DNA of 33,940 nucleotides from Collinsella sp. AF25-2LB (GTDB taxonomy: Bacteria > Actinomycetota > Coriobacteriia > Coriobacteriales > Coriobacteriaceae): the NCBI RefSeq assembly GCF_003458415.1, contig NZ_QRUF01000021.1:1-33940 (forward strand). Reading direction: 5' to 3'. How positions within the stretch are numbered: the stretch's first letter is position 1; each line of letters begins with the position of its first letter. Both the position numbers and the translations under genes were made by a program. The notes under the pieces were generated by a model. That model was given only the letters and a program-made list of their open reading frames with translations, made no database searches and was not told the origin of the DNA. Below are positions 26,025 through 33,823 of this stretch, piece after piece.

Positions 26025-27308
26025 TTGGATATTATCCGCGTTGAGGGTGGCCACGCCATCGGAGGCTCCGTGCCCGTCTCGGGTGCCAAGAACTCCGCGC
26101 TCAAACTCATGGCGGCAACGCTTCTGGCGCCGGGCAAGACGACGCTGCAGAACGTGCCCGATATTTCCGATGTTCACGTGATGGGCAAGGTGCTCAAGGG
26201 CATGGGCGCTACGATCGATGTTCTCGACGAGCACACGCTCGAGATTGATACCTCTCAGGTCGATTCATGGGAGGCCCCCTACGAGCTCGTTGCCAAGATG
26301 CGTGCTTCCACCGCCGTCATGGGACCCCTGCTGGGCCGCTTCCATCGCGCCAAGATTGCCATGCCGGGCGGCTGCAACCTGGGTGCTCGCAAGATCGATA
26401 TGCACATTCTGGGTCTCGAGGCCCTGGGCGTTGAGTTCGATACCGCCCACGGTTACATCAACGCTAATGCGCCCCAAGGTCTGCGCGGTACCACCGTCAC
26501 GCTCGAGTTCGCCAGCGTCGGTGCGACCGAGAACCTCATCATGGCCTCTGTGCGCGCACAGGGCACCACGGTTATCGACAATGCCGCCCGCGAGCCCGAG
26601 ATTGTCGATCTCGCCAACATGCTCAACGAGATGGGCGCCAAGATTGTAGGCGCCGGTACGCCCGTCGTGACTATCGAAGGCGTGGAAGAGCTCCATCCCG
26701 TTACCCATTGCGTGGTGGGCGACCGTATCGAGGCCGGCACCTTTATCGTCGCCGGCGCCCTGATGGCCGATGAACGTGGCGTCGATGTTACGGGCTTCTG
26801 CCCCATCCATCTGGGCATGGTGCTCAAAAAGATGGAACTTATGGGCATCGAGTGCGAGCGTATCGAGAACGGTGTCCACGTCAATCGAGTCGAGCGCATC
26901 AAGCCGGTCGATATCCAGACGCTTCCGTTCCCGGGTTTCCCGACCGACATGCAGGCACAGATCATGGTGCTTTCGGCCCTTGCCGACGGAAGCTCCGTAA
27001 TTACCGAGAACATCTTCGAGAACCGCTTCATGTTTGCCTCCGAACTCGTGCGTATGGGTGCCGATATTCGTATCGAGAGCCATCACGCCATGATTCACGG
27101 CGTCAAGGGCTTCTCGGGCGCACAGGTCACCTCACCCGACCTGCGTGGCGGCGCGGCGCTTGTGGTTGCCGGTCTTATCGCCGACGGTATTACCGAGGTC
27201 TCGGCCATCCATCACATCAAACGTGGCTACGAGCAGTTTGTCGAAAAGCTGCAGGCGCTTGGCGCGCATGTCGAGCATGCCACCGTTTCCGATCCCGCCA
27301 TCTACTAA
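26025..27308 (+). CDS. murA: UDP-N-acetylglucosamine 1-carboxyvinyltransferase
   Basis: This 427-aa enzyme transfers enolpyruvate from PEP to UDP-GlcNAc, the first committed step of peptidoglycan synthesis. VSGAKNSALKLMAATLLA, MPGGCNLGARKIDMHI with Cys117 at the fosfomycin-reactive position, and FPGFPTDMQAQ are diagnostic. Cys rather than the Asp of mycobacteria predicts fosfomycin sensitivity of this enzyme. The TTG start at 26025 has GAAAGGG upstream and begins the protein at the expected DIIRVEGG. The LCP cell-wall gene follows 12 bp later. Confidence 0.97.
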   Translation: MDIIRVEGGHAIGGSVPVSGAKNSALKLMAATLLAPGKTTLQNVPDISDVHVMGKVLKGMGATIDVLDEHTLEIDTSQVDSWEAPYELVAKMRASTAVMGPLLGRFHRAKIAMPGGCNLGARKIDMHILGLEALGVEFDTAHGYINANAPQGLRGTTVTLEFASVGATENLIMASVRAQGTTVIDNAAREPEIVDLANMLNEMGAKIVGAGTPVVTIEGVEELHPVTHCVVGDRIEAGTFIVAGALMADERGVDVTGFCPIHLGMVLKKMELMGIECERIENGVHVNRVERIKPVDIQTLPFPGFPTDMQAQIMVLSALADGSSVITENIFENRFMFASELVRMGADIRIESHHAMIHGVKGFSGAQVTSPDLRGGAALVVAGLIADGITEVSAIHHIKRGYEQFVEKLQALGAHVEHATVSDPAIY

Positions 27309-27320
27309 TGCAGGTTGCCT

Positions 27321-28553
27321 ATGTTTAACAAAAAGCCCCTTGCGGATAACACCCGAAGACCTTCGACTGGCGCGCAGGCTAAGATCTACAGCCGCGACAA
27401 CGTTGCTCGCTATTCCGAGCGCGCCCGCCAGCGCCGTCGCGGACGTACGGTTCGTCGCGTAGCGCTTATCGCCGTGCTCGGCGTGCTGCTGAGCGCCACG
27501 ACCGCTGCGGGCCTGTGGTTTGCCACCATCATGGGCAAACTCGGCGACTCCAATGTCATTACCGACAATCTGCGCCGGGTTCTGGTCGATACCGACGAGG
27601 CAAAAGATCCGTTCTACGTGCTGCTTCTTGGCACCGACGGTCGTCCGGGCGAGGACACGTATCGCGCCGACTCAATTATCTTGGCCCGCATCGATCCTAC
27701 GCAAAAACAGGCAACGCTTATCTCCATTCCGCGCGATACCAAGGTTGTCTATAACGGCTCGACCATGAAGATTAACGCCTGCCATACGTATGGCGGTGCC
27801 GAAGCCATGGTCCAGGCGGTCAACGAGCTGTGCGGCGTTCAGATTTCTCACTATGCCGAGGTCAGCTTTGACGGCATGCAGGCGCTGATTGATTCGGTTG
27901 GCGGTATCGACATTAACGCAACCGATGATGTTGACGACCCCGAGCACCTGGATATTAAGATTACCGCTGGCCAGCAGCATATGGACGGTGCCACCGCCCT
28001 TACCTATGCCCGCTGCCGCTACACCTATGCCGACGGCGATTACACGCGCATGCGCCACCAGCGTCAGGTGCTTGGCGCCCTTGCCAACCAGATTCTCAAT
28101 AACTTCGATGCCACGAAGATCTTTGGCCTGGTTAATTCGCTGTCCGATATGCTCGTGACCGATATGAGCGTTCAGGATATCGTCTCTACGGTCAACGCCA
28201 TGCGCGGTATGGATGTCGACGGTATCTACTCGGCCAACCTGCCTTCGTACGCCGACGACAGCACCATGATTGACGGTGTGAGCTACGTCTTTGTCTACGA
28301 GGACGAGCTCAAGGAAATGATGGAGCGCGTCGATGCCGGCAAGGATCCCAAGGGTCCCAACACCATGGGTCTTTCCGACGGCTCCAGCTCTACGATCGGC
28401 GACCTCAGCAACAACACGTCTGACGACTACGCAAACGGCACCGCAACCTCATCGGTCAGCTCTGACGATTCCGATGGCTCAAGCGATTCGAGCGATTCGG
28501 ACTACTACGAACAGCCCACCGGCGACGGCAACGGTTACGAGGCCAACTACTAA
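27321..28553 (+). CDS. LytR-CpsA-Psr (LCP) family cell-wall ligase
   Basis: This 410-aa type II membrane protein likely attaches polyprenyl-linked glycopolymers to peptidoglycan. An Arg-rich cytoplasmic stretch (about 34-46) and one helix (about 47-70) precede the LCP domain: FYVLLLGTDGR, YRADSIILARID, ISIPRDTKV, KINACHTYGG, LTYARCRY and DYTRMRHQRQVL carry the Asp/Arg residues that bind the lipid pyrophosphate. The C-terminal 60 residues are a Ser/Asp/Thr-rich tail. ATG 27321 is preferred over TTG 27315. It is in tandem with murA, and a structured element begins directly after its stop. Confidence 0.92.
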   Translation: MFNKKPLADNTRRPSTGAQAKIYSRDNVARYSERARQRRRGRTVRRVALIAVLGVLLSATTAAGLWFATIMGKLGDSNVITDNLRRVLVDTDEAKDPFYVLLLGTDGRPGEDTYRADSIILARIDPTQKQATLISIPRDTKVVYNGSTMKINACHTYGGAEAMVQAVNELCGVQISHYAEVSFDGMQALIDSVGGIDINATDDVDDPEHLDIKITAGQQHMDGATALTYARCRYTYADGDYTRMRHQRQVLGALANQILNNFDATKIFGLVNSLSDMLVTDMSVQDIVSTVNAMRGMDVDGIYSANLPSYADDSTMIDGVSYVFVYEDELKEMMERVDAGKDPKGPNTMGLSDGSSSTIGDLSNNTSDDYANGTATSSVSSDDSDGSSDSSDSDYYEQPTGDGNGYEANY

Positions 28554-28700
28554 GTTACGGCGTTTTACCAAACGCCGTAACGACTCGACGCTGCGCGCCG
28601 CCCAAGGCGACAATTTGTCATTCAAAAGGCAGGGCATGACCAGAAGGTCAATGCCCTGCCTTTTTCATGCCAACTTGTTCGCCTTGGACGTCGCTCGCTG
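28554..28700 (+). ncRNA. 147-nt three-stem structured element, copy 2 (3' of LCP gene)
   Basis: It begins on the base after the LCP stop codon. Stem A is GTTACGGCGTTT / AAACGCCGTAAC (28554-28581); stem B is CCAAGGCG-ACAA / TTGT-T-CGCCTTGG; stem C is AGGCAGGGCAT-GACC, AGAA, GGTC-A-ATGCCCTGCCT (28627-28661) followed by TTTTT. Spacing between stems is identical to copy 1 at 12938-13084. Loops and linkers (for example GACAATTTGTCATTCAAAAGGC, split by stems) are almost unchanged, while stem changes are compensated. Confidence 0.75.
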
Positions 28701-28741
28701 ACGTTGGCTCAACCTGCGATGTTGACTACTCCCCTTGTATC

Positions 28742-28775
28742 AAAAACCGCCCCGTTCTCTGTAGAGGACGGGGCG
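28742..28775 (-). terminator. Intrinsic terminator of pepT
   Basis: Read on the minus strand, CGCCCCGTCCTC and GAGAACGGGGCG form a GC-rich stem followed by GTTTTTG. It lies 30 bp beyond the pepT stop codon. Confidence 0.85.
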
Positions 28776-28804
28776 ATTCGTCTTTTGGGCTTATGCAGCC
28801 AGGC

Positions 28805-30052
28805 TTATGCGAAACGGGCTACGAGCTCCTGCAGGACGTCGGTCATCTTGACGAGCGAACTGGCCGGGACGAACTCGTTGACGCCGTGGTAGCAATAGCC
28901 GCCGGTGGAAAGGTTGGGGCAGGGCAGACCGCGGAACGACAGCTGCGCGCCGTCGGTGCCGCCGCGAATCGGCAGCACTTGGGGCTCAACGCCGCAGGCA
29001 AGGTAGGCTTCCTTGGCAACATCAATAAGCTCGGGATAGTCACGAACGATCTCGGCCATATTTCGATACTGCTGCTTAATCTCGACCGTCACGCGCTCCT
29101 CACCCAGACGCTGGTTGAGCATCGAGGCGGCGGCATCAATAAGGTCGAGTTTCTGCTGGAACTTGGCGGCGTCATGGTCGCGGACGATATAGCGCGCTGT
29201 GGCGTGATCGACGGTTGCAGATACACCTTCAAGGTGATAAAAGCCCTCGTAGCCTTCCGTATACTCCGGGCGCTGTACGTAGGGGAGCAACGCGTTGAAG
29301 TCGCAGAACAGATTGCCTGCGTTGACCATACGGCCTTTGGCGTCGCCCGGGTGGATGGACTGGCCCTCAAAGCGGACGGTCGCCTCGGCAGCGTTAAAGC
29401 ACTCCCACTCCAGCTCGCCGATGGGGCCACCGTCGACCGTGTAGGCGTACTTGCAGCCAAAGGTATCGATATCCAACAGCTCGGCTCCGTGGCCGATCTC
29501 CTCGTCAGGGCAGAAGCAAATGCCGAGTGCGGGATGGGGCAGAGAAGGGTCCTGAGCGATACGCGCGACAAGCGACATGATCTCGGCGACGCCTGCCTTG
29601 TCATCCGCGCCCAGCAGCGTGGTGCCATCGCTGCAGACCAGGTCCTCACCCGCGAGGTCGTTCAGGGCGGGAAGCTTGGCGGTACTCATGGCAACGGGCT
29701 TACCGTCAACCGTGCCGCAGACCAGGTCGCCGCCTTCGTAGTGCACGATGTGCGGCTTCACGCCGGCGCCCGGTGCAACTTCGGTGGTGTCGAGATGGGC
29801 GATCAGGCCCAGGGCGGGCTTGTCCTCAGCGCCCACACTTGCGGGGATATGCGCGCAGACATAGGCGTGCTCGGTCACGTGGGCATCTTCCGCACCAAGC
29901 TCGCGCAGCTCTTCAGCCAGCACGTTGGCAAGGTCAAACTGAACGGCGCTCGAGGGTACCTGGTCGCAGTTTGCATCCTCGGACTGCGTGTTGATCTGGA
30001 CGTAGCGCAAAAAGCGCTCGAGGACATCGGGGTTCGTGGTGGTGTTTTCCAT
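28805..30052 (-). CDS. pepT: Peptidase T (tripeptide aminopeptidase)
   Basis: This 415-aa M20B zinc enzyme removes the N-terminal residue from tripeptides. LGLIAHLDTTEVAPG supplies the first metal His/Asp, TTLLGADDKAGVAEI the bridging Asp, and FCPDEEIGHGAE the catalytic Glu pair; IRGGTDGAQLSFRGLPCPNLSTGG is the C-terminal PepT signature. Length matches the family (about 408). ATG 30052 follows GGAG at 8 bp; a longer in-frame version back to 30148 would cross the palindrome and the divergent promoter and is rejected. Confidence 0.96.
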   Translation of the reverse strand: MENTTTNPDVLERFLRYVQINTQSEDANCDQVPSSAVQFDLANVLAEELRELGAEDAHVTEHAYVCAHIPASVGAEDKPALGLIAHLDTTEVAPGAGVKPHIVHYEGGDLVCGTVDGKPVAMSTAKLPALNDLAGEDLVCSDGTTLLGADDKAGVAEIMSLVARIAQDPSLPHPALGICFCPDEEIGHGAELLDIDTFGCKYAYTVDGGPIGELEWECFNAAEATVRFEGQSIHPGDAKGRMVNAGNLFCDFNALLPYVQRPEYTEGYEGFYHLEGVSATVDHATARYIVRDHDAAKFQQKLDLIDAAASMLNQRLGEERVTVEIKQQYRNMAEIVRDYPELIDVAKEAYLACGVEPQVLPIRGGTDGAQLSFRGLPCPNLSTGGYCYHGVNEFVPASSLVKMTDVLQELVARFA

Positions 30053-30099
30053 AAAGACCGCTCCAATCTTGGTCGTCGTGTGCAACAAGAACTCTAGCA

Positions 30100-30119
30100 C
30101 GGTATGCCACGGCATACCG
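30100..30119. promoter_or_regulatory. Palindrome in the pepT / regulator divergent region
   Basis: GGTATGCC-AC-GGCATACC (30101-30118) has perfect 8-bp arms, extended by C/G on each side. It lies between the divergent starts of pepT and the DtxR-type gene. TAGAAT (30136-30141) is a possible -10 for the regulator. The site could bind that regulator or another repressor. Confidence 0.5.
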
Positions 30120-30172
30120 CGACGCTTGGATGGGGTAGAATCAGCCATTGAATGCAGAAGGGACGGAAGATC

Positions 30173-30595
30173 ATGGATACGACAAATAGCTCGCGCGAAC
30201 TACATCTGACGGTGGCGAACGAAGACTACTTGGAGTGCATGGTTCGCATTGAAAGCGAAGAGGGGGAAACCAACGGCGTGCGATCGGTCGACATCGCGCA
30301 GCGCCTTGGCGTCTCCAAGGCATCGGTCAATAAAGCGGTTTCGGCGCTCAAGGCATCCGAGCTTGTCGAGCAATCGCACTATGGCAAGGTAATCCTGACC
30401 GATCGCGGCCGCGAGGTTGGCACGGCTATCTGGTACCGTCATCGCCTCATCCGCACGTTTTTGGTTCAGGAGCTCGGTGTCGAATTTGAGCGAGCCGATT
30501 CCGAGGCCTGCATGATGGAGCATGCGCTATCCGAGGACACGATGAGCCGCTGGCTCGCCTATCTCGAAAAGCAGGGAATCAGCGTCGAGGAATAG
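30173..30595 (+). CDS. DtxR/MntR-family metal-dependent transcriptional regulator
   Basis: This 140-aa regulator has an N-terminal winged helix (EDYLECMVRIESEEG..RSVDIAQRLGVSKASVNKAVSALKASELVEQ..YGKVILTDRGREVG) and a dimerisation/metal-binding domain. The YRHRLIRTFLVQELGV and DSEACMMEHALSED segments carry the His, Cys, Glu and His residues of the metal site. With no SH3-like C-terminal domain it resembles MntR in size. ATG 30173 follows GGACGGAAGA; an ATG at 30152 lacks a ribosome site. The methyltransferase gene follows after 10 bp. Whether the metal is Mn or Fe cannot be read. Confidence 0.9.
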   Translation: MDTTNSSRELHLTVANEDYLECMVRIESEEGETNGVRSVDIAQRLGVSKASVNKAVSALKASELVEQSHYGKVILTDRGREVGTAIWYRHRLIRTFLVQELGVEFERADSEACMMEHALSEDTMSRWLAYLEKQGISVEE

Positions 30596-30605
30596 CGGGA
30601 TATAT

Positions 30606-31499
30606 ATGGATACGAGTTATTACAACCGCTTTGGTGCCGAGGAACTTACGCGCCGCTTGTCGAGCGAGACCTTGTTGGCGCAGGGCCCCATGGGCAGTGT
30701 TCTGTTGAGTGAGTACGACGCCGCCGATATTCCACCGGCGTTTTGGAATCTGGCGGAGCCGCAGACCGTTTCTCGTATCCATCGCTTGTATGTCGCCGCC
30801 GGTGCGCAGGTGCTCATTACCAATACCTTTCAGGCATCAAGCTATGCCCTCAAGCACGACCAGATTGCGCCGTCCGTGGCGGAGGTCAATCGCGGGGCCG
30901 TCGACGATGCCCGCCAGGCGCACCCTCAGCTGCTGCTGGGCTCGATGGGTCCGATCGGTATTGAGTGGTTTGCCGAGGACTCTGCCGAGTTTCGTGAGAT
31001 CCGAGGCATTGCGCGCGAACAGGCGCACGCCTTGCTCAATGCTGGTGTTGATGGTCTGCTGATCGAGACGGTGACGTCTATCCGTAATTTGCAGCCCATG
31101 CTTGCCGGCGCTCGAGATGCCGCTGACGGCATGCCTGTCCTGGTGAGTTTTGTCGTTGATGACAAAGGCGACCTGTTGGGCGATGGCCTCAACATCGAGG
31201 CAGCCGTTTTGTACGCCGAAAAACACGGCGCAAACTCGGTTGGTGTTAATTGCTGTTCGCTTGCGGCCGCGAACGCGGCGGTGCCTAGGATGGTTGCATC
31301 GGCGACTACTCCTGTCACGGTGCGTCCCAACGTGGGCGATCCGGTCCAGACTCAGGATGGCCCCGTATGGCACGAGAACCCCGAAGCTTTCGCCCGCGCA
31401 TGCATCGAATGGAGACATGCCGGTGCCGCAATGGTGGGCAGTTGCTGTGGAACCACGGCAATCACTACGGCAGCGATGGCCGAGGCGCTCGATATATAA
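30606..31499 (+). CDS. Homocysteine S-methyltransferase family protein
   Basis: This 297-aa protein is the single Hcy-binding domain, as in MmuM/BhmT or the N-terminal module of MetH. QGPMGSVLL begins the barrel, TNTFQASSYAL is conserved, and the zinc ligands are the Cys of GVNCCS and the adjacent pair in GSCCGTT. It would methylate homocysteine to methionine, using S-methylmethionine or a separately encoded methyl carrier. ATG 30606 follows GCGGGA. It is probably co-transcribed with the metal-dependent regulator, which fits a zinc enzyme but is inference. An intrinsic terminator follows. Confidence 0.9.
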   Translation: MDTSYYNRFGAEELTRRLSSETLLAQGPMGSVLLSEYDAADIPPAFWNLAEPQTVSRIHRLYVAAGAQVLITNTFQASSYALKHDQIAPSVAEVNRGAVDDARQAHPQLLLGSMGPIGIEWFAEDSAEFREIRGIAREQAHALLNAGVDGLLIETVTSIRNLQPMLAGARDAADGMPVLVSFVVDDKGDLLGDGLNIEAAVLYAEKHGANSVGVNCCSLAAANAAVPRMVASATTPVTVRPNVGDPVQTQDGPVWHENPEAFARACIEWRHAGAAMVGSCCGTTAITTAAMAEALDI

Positions 31500-31508
31500 A
31501 GGGCAAAG

Positions 31509-31533
31509 CCGCTCCATACGGGGCGGTTTTTTT
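31509..31533 (+). terminator. Intrinsic terminator after the methyltransferase gene
   Basis: CCGCTCC-ATAC-GGGGCGG forms a 7-bp stem (one G-T pair) followed by seven T residues, 9 bp beyond the stop codon. Confidence 0.88.
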
Positions 31534-31571
31534 ATTAAAGGCTTTAGCCTGTGCGGGGCGCGCAGCGCGCC

Positions 31572-32303
31572 GCATCAGAAACCACCCGCTATGCGGGTGG
31601 GGGCAACCGGCTTTACAAAGCCGCCCCCTCGCCGGACACTTGCGATTGTTCATGCCGCAAGGAATCCGAGTCGAGAGGGCGGTGGTGGCGTATGGCCCAG
31701 AAGGCCTACAGCCTGTCGCACACGAAGTGGATGTGCAAGTACCACGTCGTGTTCACGCCGAAGTATAGGCGCAAAGTCATCTACAACCAAATAAGGTCCG
31801 ACCTTGGGGAGATCTTCAGGAAGCTCTGCCAGTACAAGGGGATAGAGATCATCGAGGGGCACCTGATGCCCGACCAAGTCCACATGCTGCTGGCGATACC
31901 GCCGAAGTACAGCGTGTCCAGCGTGATGGGCTACCTGAAGGGGAAGAGCTCGCTGATGGTATTCGACAGGCACGCGAAAATGAAGTACAAGTTCGGCAAC
32001 AGGAAGTTCTGGGCCGAGGGCTACTACGTTTCCACCGTCGGCCTGAACGAGGCGACGATCGCGAAGTACATCCGGGAGCAGGAGAAGGCCGACATCGCGC
32101 TCGACCGGCTGAGCGTCAAGGAGCACGAGGACCCCTTCGATAGGGGGCCGGGGCGCAAATAGCGCCGGTTTGACCGGCCCGTCACGGGTCAACCTGCAGT
32201 GCGGCCCGAACCCCGTGAGGGCCGGCGCCTTTAGACGCGTGCCGGAAACCCAAGGGTTATACCCTAAGAGCAAACCACCCCTTTTAGGGGTGGTTTTGAT
32301 TGC
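31572..32303 (+). mobile_element. IS200-type (IS200/IS605) insertion sequence
   Basis: The single transposase gene is flanked by subterminal hairpins instead of terminal inverted repeats. The left one is CCACCCGC-TAT-GCGGGTGG (31582-31600). The right one is AAACCACCCCT-TTT-AGGGGTGGTTT (32272-32296). Both begin in AAACCACCC, as expected for ends bound by the same TnpA. Other hairpins in the leader (GGCGCG-CAG-CGCGCC at 31557-31571; GGCTTT-AC-AAAGCC at 31609-31622) and near the right end (AGGGT-TAT-ACCCT) may belong to the element. The outer limits are approximate, and no target duplication is expected. Length of about 0.73 kb is normal. Confidence 0.7.
31692..32162 (+). CDS. tnpA: IS200/IS605 family transposase TnpA
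   Basis: This 156-aa Y1 HUH-type transposase carries out single-stranded DNA cut-and-paste. KYHVVFTPKYRRKVIY, HLMPDQVHMLLAIPPKYSVSSVMGYLKGKSSLMVFDRH and GNRKFWAEGYYVSTVG are typical of IS200 transposases. The nucleophile is Tyr126 in KYIREQ. The metal-binding pair, normally His-x-His, reads Gln62-Val63-His64. Reading frame and length are intact. ATG 31692 follows GGTGGTGG; the long leader and hairpins upstream are usual for IS200, which is poorly translated. Confidence 0.92.
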   Translation: MAQKAYSLSHTKWMCKYHVVFTPKYRRKVIYNQIRSDLGEIFRKLCQYKGIEIIEGHLMPDQVHMLLAIPPKYSVSSVMGYLKGKSSLMVFDRHAKMKYKFGNRKFWAEGYYVSTVGLNEATIAKYIREQEKADIALDRLSVKEHEDPFDRGPGRK

Positions 32304-32422
32304 TTGCATGTCCTCGGCAGCATTTGCCCAAATGGTGAATGCTGGTGCCGGCAGGTTGCCGAGTGCGTGTTGCGGGTATACCTCACGCGTACCATGATCC
32401 AAACACTGTGAGGTGTCTGCGC

Positions 32423-33823
32423 GTGTGCGCGATAATTCATTTTGGAACTGACGGTTGGCGCGCTCGCGTCGATGAGGACTTCACTGCCGATAACGTTGCC
32501 CGTATCGCCGATGCCGTCGGCGAGTTGTGGCAAAAGACCAATCCGGGCAAAACGGTATATATAGGGTTCGACACCCGGCCCCTGGCGAGCGAGTTTGCTG
32601 AGCTTGCGGCGGGCGTGCTAGCAGCGCACGGGCTAGACGCCGTGCTCGCTTCGCGACCTGTCCCGACCCCTGCCCTTACGTGGGCGGCGGCTTATGACGG
32701 TGAGGCGTGCGGCGCGCTCATGGTGACGGGGTCCCATCATCCGCAGGGTTATCTGTGCCTCAAGATTCGCATGGGTGACGGCTCGACCGCCAACCAGGAT
32801 GTCATCGAAGAGCTCGAAGAGACCATGGCTCCCGAGCCAATGGGGATCGAGGGGCAATATCGCACCGCGGATATCATTCCTGACTATATGCAGGCGGTGG
32901 CATCGTTTGTCGATGCCGAAGCCATCCGCGCCGCGCACCTGCGCGTGGTTGTCGATCCGATGGGCGGCGCAGCCCAGGGCTATCTGGCCGACTTGCTACG
33001 CGAGCTTGGCGTTGAGGTGCACGAGATTCACGCCGGGCAGGCGTCTGACCAAGAAGATATCTGCCCCGACCCCGTTGAGCCTTGGGTGGACGCTTGCGAG
33101 CGCACGGTTATCGATGACGGAGCTTGCGCTGGTCTGGTGACCGACGGCGACGCCGACCGTATCGGTGCGGTTGACGAGCGCGGCAGATATATACATCCGC
33201 ATCAGATCATGGCGCTCGTTTTGGGCGACTTGGTTCAATTTCGTAATTTGGAGGGGCGCGTCGTCGTCAATCTTTCATGCTCGACGCTCGTGCGTCGCAT
33301 TGCCGAGGCGCTTGGCTGCCGCGTGACCGTCAAACCGGTCGGTTTCAAATATATAGCGGCAGAGATGAAGAAGGGCGGCGTCCTCATAGGCGGCGAAGAA
33401 GCCGGTGGTATCGGCATCGCCGCGCATATGCCCGAGCGCGATGGAATCCTCGCCTGTCTAATTCTGTGTGAGCTTATGGCAAAGACGGACGCGCCTTTGG
33501 GCGTTCTGGTCGACCAACTCGAGGACAGTTTTGGTAAGACGAGTTACGGTCGACGGGATTTGCGCCTTGAGGCCGAAGATGCCGAAACGTTACGAACCCT
33601 GCTGCCGGGCGTAAACCCCAAGTCGATTTGTGGCAAGGTGCCGCAAAACGTTAGTCATATGGATGGCTTGCGTTTGGCATTCGAGGATGACACGTGGCTG
33701 CTGGTCCGTCCTAGCGGGACCGAACCAGTGGTGCGCGTCTACGCCGAGGGGTTCTCGGTGGAAGAACGTGATGAGTTGCTCGATGCTGGCTGTGCTTTAG
33801 CTAGGGGGACGTATCCGCTTTAA
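32423..33823 (+). CDS. Phosphoglucomutase/phosphomannomutase family protein
   Basis: This 466-aa alpha-D-phosphohexomutase interconverts hexose 1- and 6-phosphates. Domain 1 begins IHFGTDGWRA and holds the phosphoserine loop VTGSHHPQGY (Ser104, with HHP where HNP is commoner). The Mg site is DGDADR at 241-246, the sugar-binding loop is GGEEAGGIG, and the C-terminal phosphate clamp is RPSGTEPVVRVYAE. The GTG start at 32423 is chosen because GTGAGGTG lies 7 bp upstream and the protein then starts right at the first domain; GTG 32408 is an alternative. Substrate (glucose, mannose or glucosamine phosphate) is not decided by sequence alone. It follows the IS200 element, from which it is separated by about 120 bp. 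After it (33824-33940) I see nothing. Confidence 0.9.
   Translation: MCAIIHFGTDGWRARVDEDFTADNVARIADAVGELWQKTNPGKTVYIGFDTRPLASEFAELAAGVLAAHGLDAVLASRPVPTPALTWAAAYDGEACGALMVTGSHHPQGYLCLKIRMGDGSTANQDVIEELEETMAPEPMGIEGQYRTADIIPDYMQAVASFVDAEAIRAAHLRVVVDPMGGAAQGYLADLLRELGVEVHEIHAGQASDQEDICPDPVEPWVDACERTVIDDGACAGLVTDGDADRIGAVDERGRYIHPHQIMALVLGDLVQFRNLEGRVVVNLSCSTLVRRIAEALGCRVTVKPVGFKYIAAEMKKGGVLIGGEEAGGIGIAAHMPERDGILACLILCELMAKTDAPLGVLVDQLEDSFGKTSYGRRDLRLEAEDAETLRTLLPGVNPKSICGKVPQNVSHMDGLRLAFEDDTWLLVRPSGTEPVVRVYAEGFSVEERDELLDAGCALARGTYPL

Noticed and set aside
28667..30097. Plus-strand open frame across pepT
   Set aside because: pepT on the minus strand has all catalytic motifs and a terminator; the opposite frame is low-complexity.
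32163..32422. tnpB or accessory gene of the IS element
   Set aside because: The interval is too short and has only hairpins and the right end; this is a TnpA-only IS200-type element.
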